This document shows, piece after piece, positions 22,291 to 30,058 of a stretch of DNA of 49,247 bases. A model generated the notes under the pieces. The model ran no database searches, had not been told where the DNA came from, and saw only the letters and a program-made list of their open reading frames with translations. Location: positions 1 through 49,247 of the forward strand of contig DAHUYP010000005.1 in the NCBI GenBank assembly GCA_027315105.1, written 5' to 3'. Both the position numbers and the translations under genes were made by a program. The DNA comes from Gammaproteobacteria bacterium. GTDB lineage: Bacteria; Pseudomonadota; Gammaproteobacteria; Steroidobacterales; Steroidobacteraceae. The stretch's first letter is position 1; each line of letters opens with the position of its first letter.

Positions 22291-22296
22291 TATCAT
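22291..22296 (+). promoter_or_regulatory. Possible -10 box upstream of tatABC
   Basis: TATCAT (5 of 6 to TATAAT) lies 46 bp before the TatA start. The hexamer 17 bp upstream is TAGTTG, a weak -35. This 123-bp gap also holds a CGCCGC/GCGGCG hairpin around 22240-22260 without a T-run, possibly ending dtd transcription. Confidence 0.3.
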
Positions 22297-22341
22297 CGCC
22301 CATTGGCCTGCGACTGGCCCCCTGACCGACCGGAGCCTTGC

Positions 22342-22632
22342 ATGGATCTCTTCGCCCCCAAGCACCTGCTGCTCATCCTGTTGATCGTACTGCTGGTCTT
22401 CGGCGGCAAGAAGCTCAAGAGCCTCGGATCCGACCTCGGTTCCGCGTTCCGCGGCTTCAAGAAGGCCATGAATGAGAGCGAGCACGACGAGCAGGCCAAG
22501 CAGATTCAGGGCCCGGCCACCCACGACGCCGAATTTCCGGAAGTGACGCCGGGCAAGCCCCAGGCCCAGCCGCAGGGGCAGCCCCAGTCATCCGAGCACG
22601 GTGCCGACAGCAAGGCCTCCCACCGCGGCTGA
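22342..22632 (+). CDS. tatA: Sec-independent translocase subunit TatA
   Basis: The 96-residue TatA starts at ATG 22342. It has one membrane helix (about 8-20, [17 protein letters not shown]), the hinge GG and an amphipathic helix [20 protein letters not shown]. The hydrophilic tail is rich in Gln and Pro. TatA oligomers form the pore for folded, twin-arginine proteins. The N-terminus MDLFAPKHL differs from the common MGGxSxWHxL, but its position before tatB and tatC makes the assignment firm. Confidence 0.95.
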   Translation: MDLFAPKHLLLILLIVLLVFGGKKLKSLGSDLGSAFRGFKKAMNESEHDEQAKQIQGPATHDAEFPEVTPGKPQAQPQGQPQSSEHGADSKASHRG

Positions 22633-22658
22633 GGGCGGCCAGGGATTCGCGGCGCGCA

Positions 22659-23084
22659 ATGTTCGGGATCGACTTTTCCGAGATATTGGTCATCTTCGGC
22701 ATCGCGCTGGTCGTGCTGGGGCCGGAAAAGCTTCCCAAGCTGGCCGCCACGATCGGCCGCTGGGTCGGGCGTGCGCGCGCCATGGCGCGCCAGTTCCGCG
22801 AGCAACTCGAGCAGGAGGCCGAGAGCTTGCGGCGCAATGCCGATCTGCAGGCCTCGGCGCCGCCGACGCCCGCGCCCCCCGAAGCGCCGGCCTACGCTGC
22901 GCCGCCCGCCGCGGCCGTGCCCCCGGCCGCCGAGGCCCGCGCGCCGGCGCCAACCGCACCCGCCACGCATGCGAACGGCGGCACCGGTCATCACGAGCGC
23001 GCCGCGTTGAATCCGTTCAAGGCCTCCGACCATCACGACGAGCCGGCGCCCCCGCCAGCGGAACCGCATGAGCGAGGACGATGA
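22659..23084 (+). CDS. tatB: Sec-independent translocase subunit TatB
   Basis: TatB forms the substrate receptor with TatC. The 141 residues begin MFGIDFSEILVIFGIALVVL, with the family Glu8, followed by GPEKLPKLAATIGRWVGRAR. A coiled helix rich in Arg and Glu and a long Ala/Pro linker (about residues 67-105) complete it. The last 17 bp overlap the start of tatC, so translation is probably coupled. Confidence 0.96.
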   Translation: MFGIDFSEILVIFGIALVVLGPEKLPKLAATIGRWVGRARAMARQFREQLEQEAESLRRNADLQASAPPTPAPPEAPAYAAPPAAAVPPAAEARAPAPTAPATHANGGTGHHERAALNPFKASDHHDEPAPPPAEPHERGR

Positions 23085-23835
23085 ATCGTTGCCGGAAGGC
23101 ACGCTGATCTCCCATCTGCTCGAGCTGCGCGCCCGGCTGCTGCGCGCGTTCATCGCCGTGCTGATCGCGTTCCTGCCGTGCGCCTACTACTCCAATCAGA
23201 TATTCGATTTCCTGTCCAAGCCGCTGGTCGCCAAGCTGCCGCCGGGCCAGAAGCTGATCGCCACCACGGTCACCGCCACGTTCACGGCGCCGCTCAAGCT
23301 GGCGTTCGTCGCCGGCCTGCTGCTCGCCATGCCGTACGTGCTCTACCAGGTCTGGGCTTTCGTCGCGCCCGGCCTGTACCGCCGCGAGAAGCGTTTCGCG
23401 GTACCGCTGCTGGTGTCGTCCATCGTGCTGTTCTACCTGGGCGTCGCGTTCTCCTATTTCCTGGTCTTTCCGCTGGTATTCCGTTTCTTCATCGCCACCA
23501 CGCCGCACAACGTGCAGCTGATGGCCGACATCTCCAACTACCTGCAGTTCGCGCTGACGCTGTTCGTCGCCTTCGGCGTCGCGTTCGAGACCCCGGTCGC
23601 CGTGGTGCTGCTGGTGCTGACCAATCTGCTGACACTGGAGAAGCTGCGGTCGATGCGCGGCTACGTGCTGATCATCGTGTTCATCATCGCCGCGATCCTG
23701 ACCCCGCCCGACGTGCTGTCGCAGACGGCGATGGCGGTACCCATGTACCTGCTGTATGAGGGCGGCATATTGTTCGCCGCGGTTCTGAGCCGCAGCAGAG
23801 CCGCCGCCGAGGCGCACGAACAGGAATCCGCTTGA
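23068..23835 (+). CDS. tatC: Sec-independent translocase subunit TatC
   Basis: TatC recognises the twin-arginine signal. The 255-residue product starts MSEDDESLPEGTLISHLLEL with RARLLRAFIAVLIAFLPC, which contains the conserved HLxELRxR motif. Six hydrophobic segments are visible, and the second carries LAFVAGLLLAMPYVLYQVWA followed by FVAPGLYRREKR. The C-terminal segment ILTPPDVLSQ is the expected T-PPD motif. It ends in TGA overlapped by the next gene's TTG. Confidence 0.97.
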   Translation: MSEDDESLPEGTLISHLLELRARLLRAFIAVLIAFLPCAYYSNQIFDFLSKPLVAKLPPGQKLIATTVTATFTAPLKLAFVAGLLLAMPYVLYQVWAFVAPGLYRREKRFAVPLLVSSIVLFYLGVAFSYFLVFPLVFRFFIATTPHNVQLMADISNYLQFALTLFVAFGVAFETPVAVVLLVLTNLLTLEKLRSMRGYVLIIVFIIAAILTPPDVLSQTAMAVPMYLLYEGGILFAAVLSRSRAAAEAHEQESA

Positions 23836-25412
23836 GCCGTCGCGATGAGAGTGCGATCGGCGCTGCGCGGCCGCCGGCGGCCGAGGCCGGCGATCCGTTC
23901 GCCGATACCGCCGTGATCGCAGCGCCGGCCGGCCGCCGCTTCTTCGGCCATCCCGCCGGCCTGGCCACGCTGTTCTTCACCGAGATGTGGGAACGCCTGA
24001 GCTTCTACGGCATGCGCGCGTTTCTGATCTTCTTCCTGGTCGACCAGGTCGCGCACGGCGGCCTCGGCCTCGACGATCGGACTGCGGCGGCGATCTACGG
24101 CCTGTACGTCGGCGCCACCTATATCGCCTGCCTGCCCGGCGGCTGGATCGGTGACCGGCTGCTCGGCGGCCCGCGCGCGGTCCTGCTCGGCGGCATCGTG
24201 ATCGCGCTCGGCCACCTGCTGCTCGGTGTCGCGCCTTCCGGTGCCGTGTTCTTCCTCGGCCTGCTGGTGATCGTGATCGGCACCGGCCTGCTCAAGCCGA
24301 ACGCCAGCGCGATCGTCGCGCAGCTCTACCCGGAAGGCGGCGCGCGGCTGGATGCCGCCTTCACCATCTATTACATCGGTATCAATCTCGGCGCCACCCT
24401 GGGTCCGCTGGCGGCCGGCACCATCGCGGAACGCTACGGCTGGCCCGCGGGCTTCATGACCGCCTCGATCGGCATGGCCGTCGGCGTGCTGCAGTACCTG
24501 TGGTCGCGGCGGCTGCTCGGCGATGCCGGACGCAACCCGATGTCGCCTGCGAGCGATGTGGCGCTGACCACGGGGCCCGCGCGCACCACATGGCGCGCGG
24601 CCTCGATCGGCAGCCTGATCCTGCTCGCGCTGGTAGTGCTGTTCTGGAGCGGCCGGGTGCGCGCGTCGCCGCTGTCGCTGCAGGCGCTGTCGACCGTCGC
24701 CATCGTCGCGATCGCGGTGCTCTATTTCGCCTATCTGCTGCTGGCGGCCGGGCTCACGCGCGCCGAGCGGCTGCGTGTGCTGGCGGTGGTGGTGCTGTTC
24801 ATCGGCTCGGTGCTGTTCTGGGCCGGCTACGAGCAGACCGGCTCGTCTCTGAACCTGTTCGCCGAGCGCTATACGGATCGGCACCTCTGGGGCTGGATCG
24901 TGCCGGCGAGCTGGTTCCAGTCGCTCAATCCGATCTACATCATCGTGTTCGGCTCGGTATTCTCGGGCCTGTGGGTGCAGCTGGCGCGACGCAATCTGGA
25001 TCCGTCCGCGCCGGTGAAGTTCATCCTCGGGCTGCTGGGCATGAGCGCCGGCTTCATCGTCATGGCCGCCGCCGCGCAGCGGGTGGCCGCAGGCCACCTG
25101 GTCGGCATGGGCTGGCTGACGGTGACCTATCTGCTGCACACTTGGGGCGAACTGGCCTTGAGCCCGGTGGGCATGAGCGCAGTCAGCAAGCTGGTGCCGC
25201 CGCGCTTCGTCAGCCAGAGCCTCGGCGTGTGGTTCGTCAGCCTGTCGCTCGGCAACCTGCTGGCCGGCCGCATGGCCGGCGAAATCGGCGCCGGCAACCT
25301 GGCGGCGATGCCGGGCCAGTTCATGCATATCGTCTGGTTCGGCGCGATTTGCGCCGCGGGCGTTGCGCTGGCACTGCCGCTGATGCGACGCTGGATGGCC
25401 GGAGTCACTTAG
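23832..25412 (+). CDS. POT-family proton-coupled peptide transporter
   Basis: The 526-residue protein belongs to the PTR2/POT branch of the major facilitator superfamily. The ExxERxxYYG-type motif is present as EMWERLSFYGMRAFLI near residues 51-66, and GGWIGDRLLGGPRAVLLGG is the MFS loop 2-3 motif. LGPLAAGTIAERYGWPAGFM and WGELALSPVGMSAVSKL match later POT motifs. About 12 to 14 helices are predicted by eye. It imports di- and tripeptides with protons. TTG at 23832 overlaps the tatC stop by 4 bp and has AGGA 8 bp upstream. The N-terminal 35 residues are unusually long and Ala-rich. Confidence 0.92.
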   Translation: MSRRDESAIGAARPPAAEAGDPFADTAVIAAPAGRRFFGHPAGLATLFFTEMWERLSFYGMRAFLIFFLVDQVAHGGLGLDDRTAAAIYGLYVGATYIACLPGGWIGDRLLGGPRAVLLGGIVIALGHLLLGVAPSGAVFFLGLLVIVIGTGLLKPNASAIVAQLYPEGGARLDAAFTIYYIGINLGATLGPLAAGTIAERYGWPAGFMTASIGMAVGVLQYLWSRRLLGDAGRNPMSPASDVALTTGPARTTWRAASIGSLILLALVVLFWSGRVRASPLSLQALSTVAIVAIAVLYFAYLLLAAGLTRAERLRVLAVVVLFIGSVLFWAGYEQTGSSLNLFAERYTDRHLWGWIVPASWFQSLNPIYIIVFGSVFSGLWVQLARRNLDPSAPVKFILGLLGMSAGFIVMAAAAQRVAAGHLVGMGWLTVTYLLHTWGELALSPVGMSAVSKLVPPRFVSQSLGVWFVSLSLGNLLAGRMAGEIGAGNLAAMPGQFMHIVWFGAICAAGVALALPLMRRWMAGVT

Positions 25413-25445
25413 CGCCGCTCGAGCGCGATACAGGGGGAGTCTCTC

Positions 25446-27458
25446 GTGGCAGAAAGCATCAGCGGCAGCGAGCACGCGGCCATCGGTGGCGCCATCGGTG
25501 CGGCCAGGGCGACTTCGGCACCCCAACTCACGCTGCGCGCGATCATCCTCGCGGTCGTTCTCGCCGCACTGATGGGCGCCGCGAACACCTATCTCGGCCT
25601 GTTCGCCGGCATGACCATCGCCTCGGCGATTCCCTCCGCCGTGGTGTCGATGGCGGTGCTCAAGATGCTCGGTCACGGCGGCATCCTCGAGAACAACATC
25701 GTTCAAACCGGCGGCTCGGCCGGCCAGTCCACCGCCACCGGGGTCATCTTCACCACCCCGGCGCTGATCATGCTCGGCGCCTGGCACGATTACCGCTACG
25801 GCTGGGTATTCGCGTTCGCGGCCCTCGGCGGCGTGCTCGGGGTGCTGTTCTCGGTGCCGCTGCGCCGGGCATTGATCGTCGAGCAGAAGCTGCCGTTCCC
25901 GGAAGGCACCGCGGCCGCGGAGGTGCTGCGCGCCGGCGCCGATCCGGCCCACGGCGCCAAGCTGCTGTCGATGGCGGCCGCTGCCGGTGCGGTGCTGAAG
26001 CTCGCAGCCGCGAACGGGCTGCAGCTCATTCCCGATGCGGCCGTGCTGGCGCGCTATGCGGGCCGGGGCATCGCGTATGCGAGCACCAACCTGTCGCCGG
26101 CGCTGCTGGGCGTCGGCTACATCTGCGGCTCGAACGTCGGCATCGTGATGCTCGCCGGCGGCGTCATCTCCTGGAACATCGCGATTCCGATCTACAGCAG
26201 CCACTTCCTCGACGGCAACGCGGCCCTGGCCGCGAAGGTGGCGCTGCTGGGCGCGGCCGACGCAGCCGGCACGATCTGGTCGCAGCAGATCCGCTTTCTC
26301 GGCGTCGGCGCGATGCTGATCGGCGGCATCTGGACGCTGGTGTCGCTGCGCGGCTCGCTGCTGGCCGGCATCAAGAGCGGCTTCGCCGCCACGCGGCGTT
26401 CGCGCGCCGCGGCGGCCGCCGGCGCAGGCGGCGACATTCCGGACAGCGAGCGCGACCTGCCGATGAAATACGTGCTCATCGGCGTGGTGCTGGCCTCGCT
26501 GCCGCTGATGCTGATGTACCGCTCGGTGGTCGGCAGCTTCCTGATCAGCGTGCCGATGACCCTGGCGATGATCATCCTGGCATTCCTGTTCTGCTCGGTC
26601 TCCGGCTACATGGCCGGGCTGGTCGGCAGCTCGAACGATCCGGTCTCCGGCATGATCATCTCGACCATTCTGGCCGCCTCGGCGATGCTGCTCGTGCTCA
26701 CGCACGGCGATGCCGTCGTCGGCCCCGTGGCGGCCGTCATGATCGGTGCGGCGGTCTGCTGTGCGCTCTCGATCGCCGGCGACAACGTGCAGGACCTGAA
26801 GTGCGGCCAGTTGGTCGGCGCCACGCCGTGGCGCCAGCAGCTCATGCTGTGCATCGGCGCGGTGACCTGCGCCACCGTGCTGGCCCCGGTGCTCAACCTG
26901 CTGAACCGCGCCTACGGCATCGGCGTGCCCGATGCCGCCCATCCGCATCCGCTGCTCGCGCCGCAGGCGACCATGATGGCCGCGGTATCGAAGGGCCTGT
27001 TCGGCGGCCAACTGCCGTGGACCATCATCGTCATCGGCGCCGGCATCGGCCTGATCGTGATCATCCTCGACGAATGGCTGCGCGCGCGCGGCGGCTCGTT
27101 CCGCACCCCGGTGCTCGCCGTGGCGGTGGGCATCTATCTGCCGCTCGACATCTCGGTGCCGATCTTCATCGGCGGCATGCTGTCGCACTTCGCCGCCCGC
27201 AGGCGCGCCGGGGGCGGCGCCGAAGGCCTCGCCGGCCGCGGCATGCTGTTCGCGGCCGGCATGATCGCCGGCGAATCGCTGACCGGCGTGATCCTCGCGA
27301 TCCCGATCGTCGTCTCGGGGCGCGCCGACGTCATGGCGCTGCCGCAGAGCCTGCGGCTGGGGGATCAGAGTGCCGGCCAGGTCCTCGGGCTGCTGATGTA
27401 TGCGGCGCTCGCCTGGCTGCTGTTCCGGGTCGCCAGCCGCCGCGAGCGGGGCATCTGA
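25446..27458 (+). CDS. OPT-family oligopeptide transporter
   Basis: The 670-residue membrane protein starts at GTG 25446 with AGGGGGAG as a good ribosome-binding site. It shows OPT signatures: ANTYLGLFAGMTIASAIPSA, NNIVQTGGSAGQSTATGVIF and GSSNDPVSGMIISTILAA. About 14 to 16 hydrophobic segments are apparent. Family members move oligopeptides or metal-chelator conjugates by secondary transport. Lying 33 bp after a POT transporter, it is likely cotranscribed and may widen peptide uptake to longer substrates; substrate is inferred. Confidence 0.92.
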   Translation: MAESISGSEHAAIGGAIGAARATSAPQLTLRAIILAVVLAALMGAANTYLGLFAGMTIASAIPSAVVSMAVLKMLGHGGILENNIVQTGGSAGQSTATGVIFTTPALIMLGAWHDYRYGWVFAFAALGGVLGVLFSVPLRRALIVEQKLPFPEGTAAAEVLRAGADPAHGAKLLSMAAAAGAVLKLAAANGLQLIPDAAVLARYAGRGIAYASTNLSPALLGVGYICGSNVGIVMLAGGVISWNIAIPIYSSHFLDGNAALAAKVALLGAADAAGTIWSQQIRFLGVGAMLIGGIWTLVSLRGSLLAGIKSGFAATRRSRAAAAAGAGGDIPDSERDLPMKYVLIGVVLASLPLMLMYRSVVGSFLISVPMTLAMIILAFLFCSVSGYMAGLVGSSNDPVSGMIISTILAASAMLLVLTHGDAVVGPVAAVMIGAAVCCALSIAGDNVQDLKCGQLVGATPWRQQLMLCIGAVTCATVLAPVLNLLNRAYGIGVPDAAHPHPLLAPQATMMAAVSKGLFGGQLPWTIIVIGAGIGLIVIILDEWLRARGGSFRTPVLAVAVGIYLPLDISVPIFIGGMLSHFAARRRAGGGAEGLAGRGMLFAAGMIAGESLTGVILAIPIVVSGRADVMALPQSLRLGDQSAGQVLGLLMYAALAWLLFRVASRRERGI

Positions 27459-27476
27459 CCGGCCGCCGCCGGCCGT

Positions 27477-27947
27477 TCAGCGCCTGGCCGCGGCCTCCGG
27501 CCGCTCGAGCGATGCCTTGAGCCGCAGCAACGAGCGCTCCCAGCCGCTGCGCAACCGCGCGTACATGGAATCCCAGGCCCGGGTCTCCGGCACCCCCGAG
27601 CCGAGCAGTCGCAACACCGTCGGCGGGCCGGCCGTCTCGCCGGTCCCCGCCGCATCGCGATCGAGCAGGAAGTCGTCCACGATGACCGCGTCGTCATCCG
27701 GCAGCTCGGGCAGCGGCATGTAGATCAGGCGCAGCCGGCGCGGCGGCAGGAAGACGTCGATGTGCGCTTCGCGCGTCAGGTCGGCGTCGGCGCGAATCCA
27801 GTAGCTGCCGCCCGCGCGCGCGTCCACCAGCGCGCGCGGCCCGTACCAGCGCGCCAGCCGCGCAGGCTCGATCAACGATTGCCAGACCTCGTTGATGTCG
27901 GCCCGAATGTCGACCCGATGCGCATAGCCGCGCGTGCGATCCGGCAT
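27477..27947 (-). CDS. SRPBCC / AHSA1-domain protein
   Basis: The 156-residue protein shows the AHSA1 (Hsp90 ATPase activator-like, START-fold) pattern: HRVDIRADINEVWQSLIEPA, LARWYGPRALVDARAGGSYW, and a C-terminal helix YARLRSGWERSLLRLKASLE. Bacterial members are usually of unknown function, possibly binding hydrophobic ligands. It is convergent with the OPT transporter and follows a DedA gene by 12 bp in reverse order. It may be a small independent unit. Confidence 0.85.
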   Translation of the reverse strand: MPDRTRGYAHRVDIRADINEVWQSLIEPARLARWYGPRALVDARAGGSYWIRADADLTREAHIDVFLPPRRLRLIYMPLPELPDDDAVIVDDFLLDRDAAGTGETAGPPTVLRLLGSGVPETRAWDSMYARLRSGWERSLLRLKASLERPEAAARR

Positions 27948-27959
27948 GGTGCAGGCTCC

Positions 27960-28628
27960 TCAGCTGCCGCGCCCGGAGCGCGCGCCGCCGGCCAGCCGCT
28001 CGCGCAGCACCACCGACAGCAGCGGCAGCAGCGAGGCCGCGATCACCAGCAGCGTCACGATGCCGAAATGATCCTTGACCCAAGGCAGGTTGCCGAACGC
28101 AAAGCCGCCCAACAGGAACAGTCCCACCCACGAGACGCCGCCGGCGACGTTGAAGGCCTGGAATCGCAGCAGCGGCATATGGCCGATGCCGGCGACGAAC
28201 GGTGCGAACGTGCGCACGATCGGCATGAAGCGCGACAGCAGCACCGTCAGGCCGCCGTAGCGGCGGAAATACGCTTCGGTGCGGTACAGATACTGCAGCT
28301 TGAAGAAGCGATAGCGGCCGCTGAAGGCGCGCATGCCGAGCTGCCGGCCGATGGCATAGTTCACGGAGTTGCCGCTGATGGCGGCGATGGACAGCAGCGG
28401 CAACGCCCAGCCGATGCGCAGCGTGCCGCTGTGGTCGACCGCCGCCAGCGCGCCCACGCCGAACAGCAGCGAGTCGCCGGGCAGAAACGGCGTCACCACC
28501 AGCCCGGTTTCGGCGAAGATGATCGCGAACAGGATGCCGTAGATCCAGACGTCGTAGCGCACCAGCAGCTCGATCAGGTGGCGGTCCAGATGCAGCACCA
28601 GATCTGCCGCCATATGCAGCGCGCTCAT
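27960..28628 (-). CDS. DedA-family membrane protein
   Basis: The 222-residue product (start ATG 28628, MSALHMAADL) has the DedA/VTT fold: FAETGLVVTPFLPGDSLLFG with the conserved acidic Glu and GD, and LSRFMPIVRTFAPFVAGIGH with the conserved F-x-R-x-x-P-x-x-R motif. Four or more hydrophobic segments are present. DedA proteins recycle undecaprenyl or phospholipid carriers across the inner membrane and affect envelope stress and antimicrobial-peptide sensitivity. It is 16 bp downstream of ctpA and probably cotranscribed with it. Confidence 0.92.
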   Translation of the reverse strand: MSALHMAADLVLHLDRHLIELLVRYDVWIYGILFAIIFAETGLVVTPFLPGDSLLFGVGALAAVDHSGTLRIGWALPLLSIAAISGNSVNYAIGRQLGMRAFSGRYRFFKLQYLYRTEAYFRRYGGLTVLLSRFMPIVRTFAPFVAGIGHMPLLRFQAFNVAGGVSWVGLFLLGGFAFGNLPWVKDHFGIVTLLVIAASLLPLLSVVLRERLAGGARSGRGS

Positions 28629-28644
28629 GGGCGGTGACCGGCCA

Positions 28645-29967
28645 CTACTGCCGCGCGGCCGCAGCGGCGTTGGTACGGCGAGCGATGACGTCGGGGTGCG
28701 TCGCCAGCGTATGCAAGGCCAATGAGACCTGGGGGTCGCGCTGCGCCAGCGTCGGGGCCGCCGCGGCGGCCGGCGAGCCCGCGGCGGGGTCGGTGCCGTC
28801 GGCGCCGTCCATGGCGGCCGGCGGCTGTTCCGGACCATCGAGCACCACATCGGGCACGATGCCGATGCCGTTGATCGACACGCCGGCCGGCGTGAAGTAG
28901 CGCGAGGTGGTGAGCTTGAGCGCCTGGCCGTCGGACAGCGGCATGATGGTCCGCACCGAGCCCTTGCCGTAGGTGCGGCGGCCGATCAGGGTGGCGCGGC
29001 CGTTGTCGTGCAGCGCCGCGGCCAGGATCTCCGACGCGGAGGCCGATCCGCCGTTGACCAGCAGCACCAGCCGCGCGCCGCCGCTGATGTCTCCGGGTTT
29101 GGCGTCGATGCGGAATCGCGCCTCCTCGGTGCGGCCTTCGGCAGTGACGATGGTGCCGTGATCGAGAAAATCGTCGGCGACCTGCGCCGCCGAATCCACC
29201 ACGCCGCCGGGATTGTTGCGCAGGTCGAGGATCAATCCCTTGAGTTTCTGCGCGTGTGCGTGCTCGAGCCGGCCGACCGCCTGCTCCAGCTCGGTCGCGG
29301 TGGTATCGGTAAAGCTCGTGATCCTCAGGTAGCCGTACTCCGGCGTGAGCATCTCGGCGGCCACGCTCTGCAGGCGCACGTGCGCGCGCTCGAGCTGGAA
29401 CTCGAGCAGCGACGGCGCGCCGCTGCGGCGTACCGCCAGCCGAATCGCACTGCCCTCGGGTCCGCGCATGCGATCGATGGCCGCGTCCAGGTTGGCCGGG
29501 TCGACCGCAATGCCGTCGATCCTGACGATCACGTCGCCGGTCTGGATGCCGGCGCGTTCGGCCGGCGATCCGGGCATGCGGTGCACGATGCTCACGCCAT
29601 CCTTGCCGGCGACCACCTCGACGCCGATGCCGGCATAGGCGCCGCTGGTGGTGACCTTCATGTCCTCGAACTCATCCGGGGTCAGAAAGGTCGAGTGATC
29701 GTCGAGCGCCTCGACCATGCCGCGCGTGGCGTTTTGCATCAGCCGGTGATCGTCGACCGGATCGACGTAGTTGTCGCGTACGCGCTGCAGCACTTCGGCC
29801 AGCAGCCGGGCGTCCTTCCAGGGCAGGGCGGGGCCGCCCGCCGGCCGTACCAGCGGCGCCATGTCCGCCGGGCCGCGGTCGGCCAGGACCCGTTCGGCGA
29901 CCGACAGCGATACGCCCAGCAGCAGGCCGACGAGCAGTGCCAAGGTCAGACGGGCGCGCGAGGACAT
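28645..29967 (-). CDS. ctpA: C-terminal processing protease CtpA (S41)
   Basis: The 440-residue periplasmic serine protease begins MSSRARLTLALLVGLLLGVS (signal peptide or anchor). A PDZ domain covers about 105-185 (GAYAGIGVEVVAGKDGVSIV, AGIQTGDVIVRIDGIAVDPA). The catalytic dyad is Ser310 in NGGSASASEI and Lys335 in RTYGKGSV, 25 residues apart as in characterised CtpB and Prc. Substrates in relatives are peptidoglycan hydrolases and their adaptors. The Pro/Ala-rich tail after 380 is variable. In many gammaproteobacteria ctpA directly follows envC; here an EAL gene stands between them. Confidence 0.94.
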   Translation of the reverse strand: MSSRARLTLALLVGLLLGVSLSVAERVLADRGPADMAPLVRPAGGPALPWKDARLLAEVLQRVRDNYVDPVDDHRLMQNATRGMVEALDDHSTFLTPDEFEDMKVTTSGAYAGIGVEVVAGKDGVSIVHRMPGSPAERAGIQTGDVIVRIDGIAVDPANLDAAIDRMRGPEGSAIRLAVRRSGAPSLLEFQLERAHVRLQSVAAEMLTPEYGYLRITSFTDTTATELEQAVGRLEHAHAQKLKGLILDLRNNPGGVVDSAAQVADDFLDHGTIVTAEGRTEEARFRIDAKPGDISGGARLVLLVNGGSASASEILAAALHDNGRATLIGRRTYGKGSVRTIMPLSDGQALKLTTSRYFTPAGVSINGIGIVPDVVLDGPEQPPAAMDGADGTDPAAGSPAAAAAPTLAQRDPQVSLALHTLATHPDVIARRTNAAAAARQ

Positions 29968-29975
29968 GATTCCGA

Positions 29976-30003
29976 ATAGTACAAGGCCGGCGGCGCGAGC
30001 CAA
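29976..30003 (-). promoter_or_regulatory. Possible promoter before ctpA
   Basis: On the minus strand TTGGCT (29998-30003) and TACTAT (29976-29981) are 16 bp apart, each 4 of 6 to consensus. The inferred start would be within a few bases of the ctpA ATG, so the leader would be very short. Confidence 0.25.
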
Positions 30004-30058
30004 AGTCGATTTAGGGGGTGATGCGGCGCCATCGGCATGGCCATTTCGGCGCCGGCCG

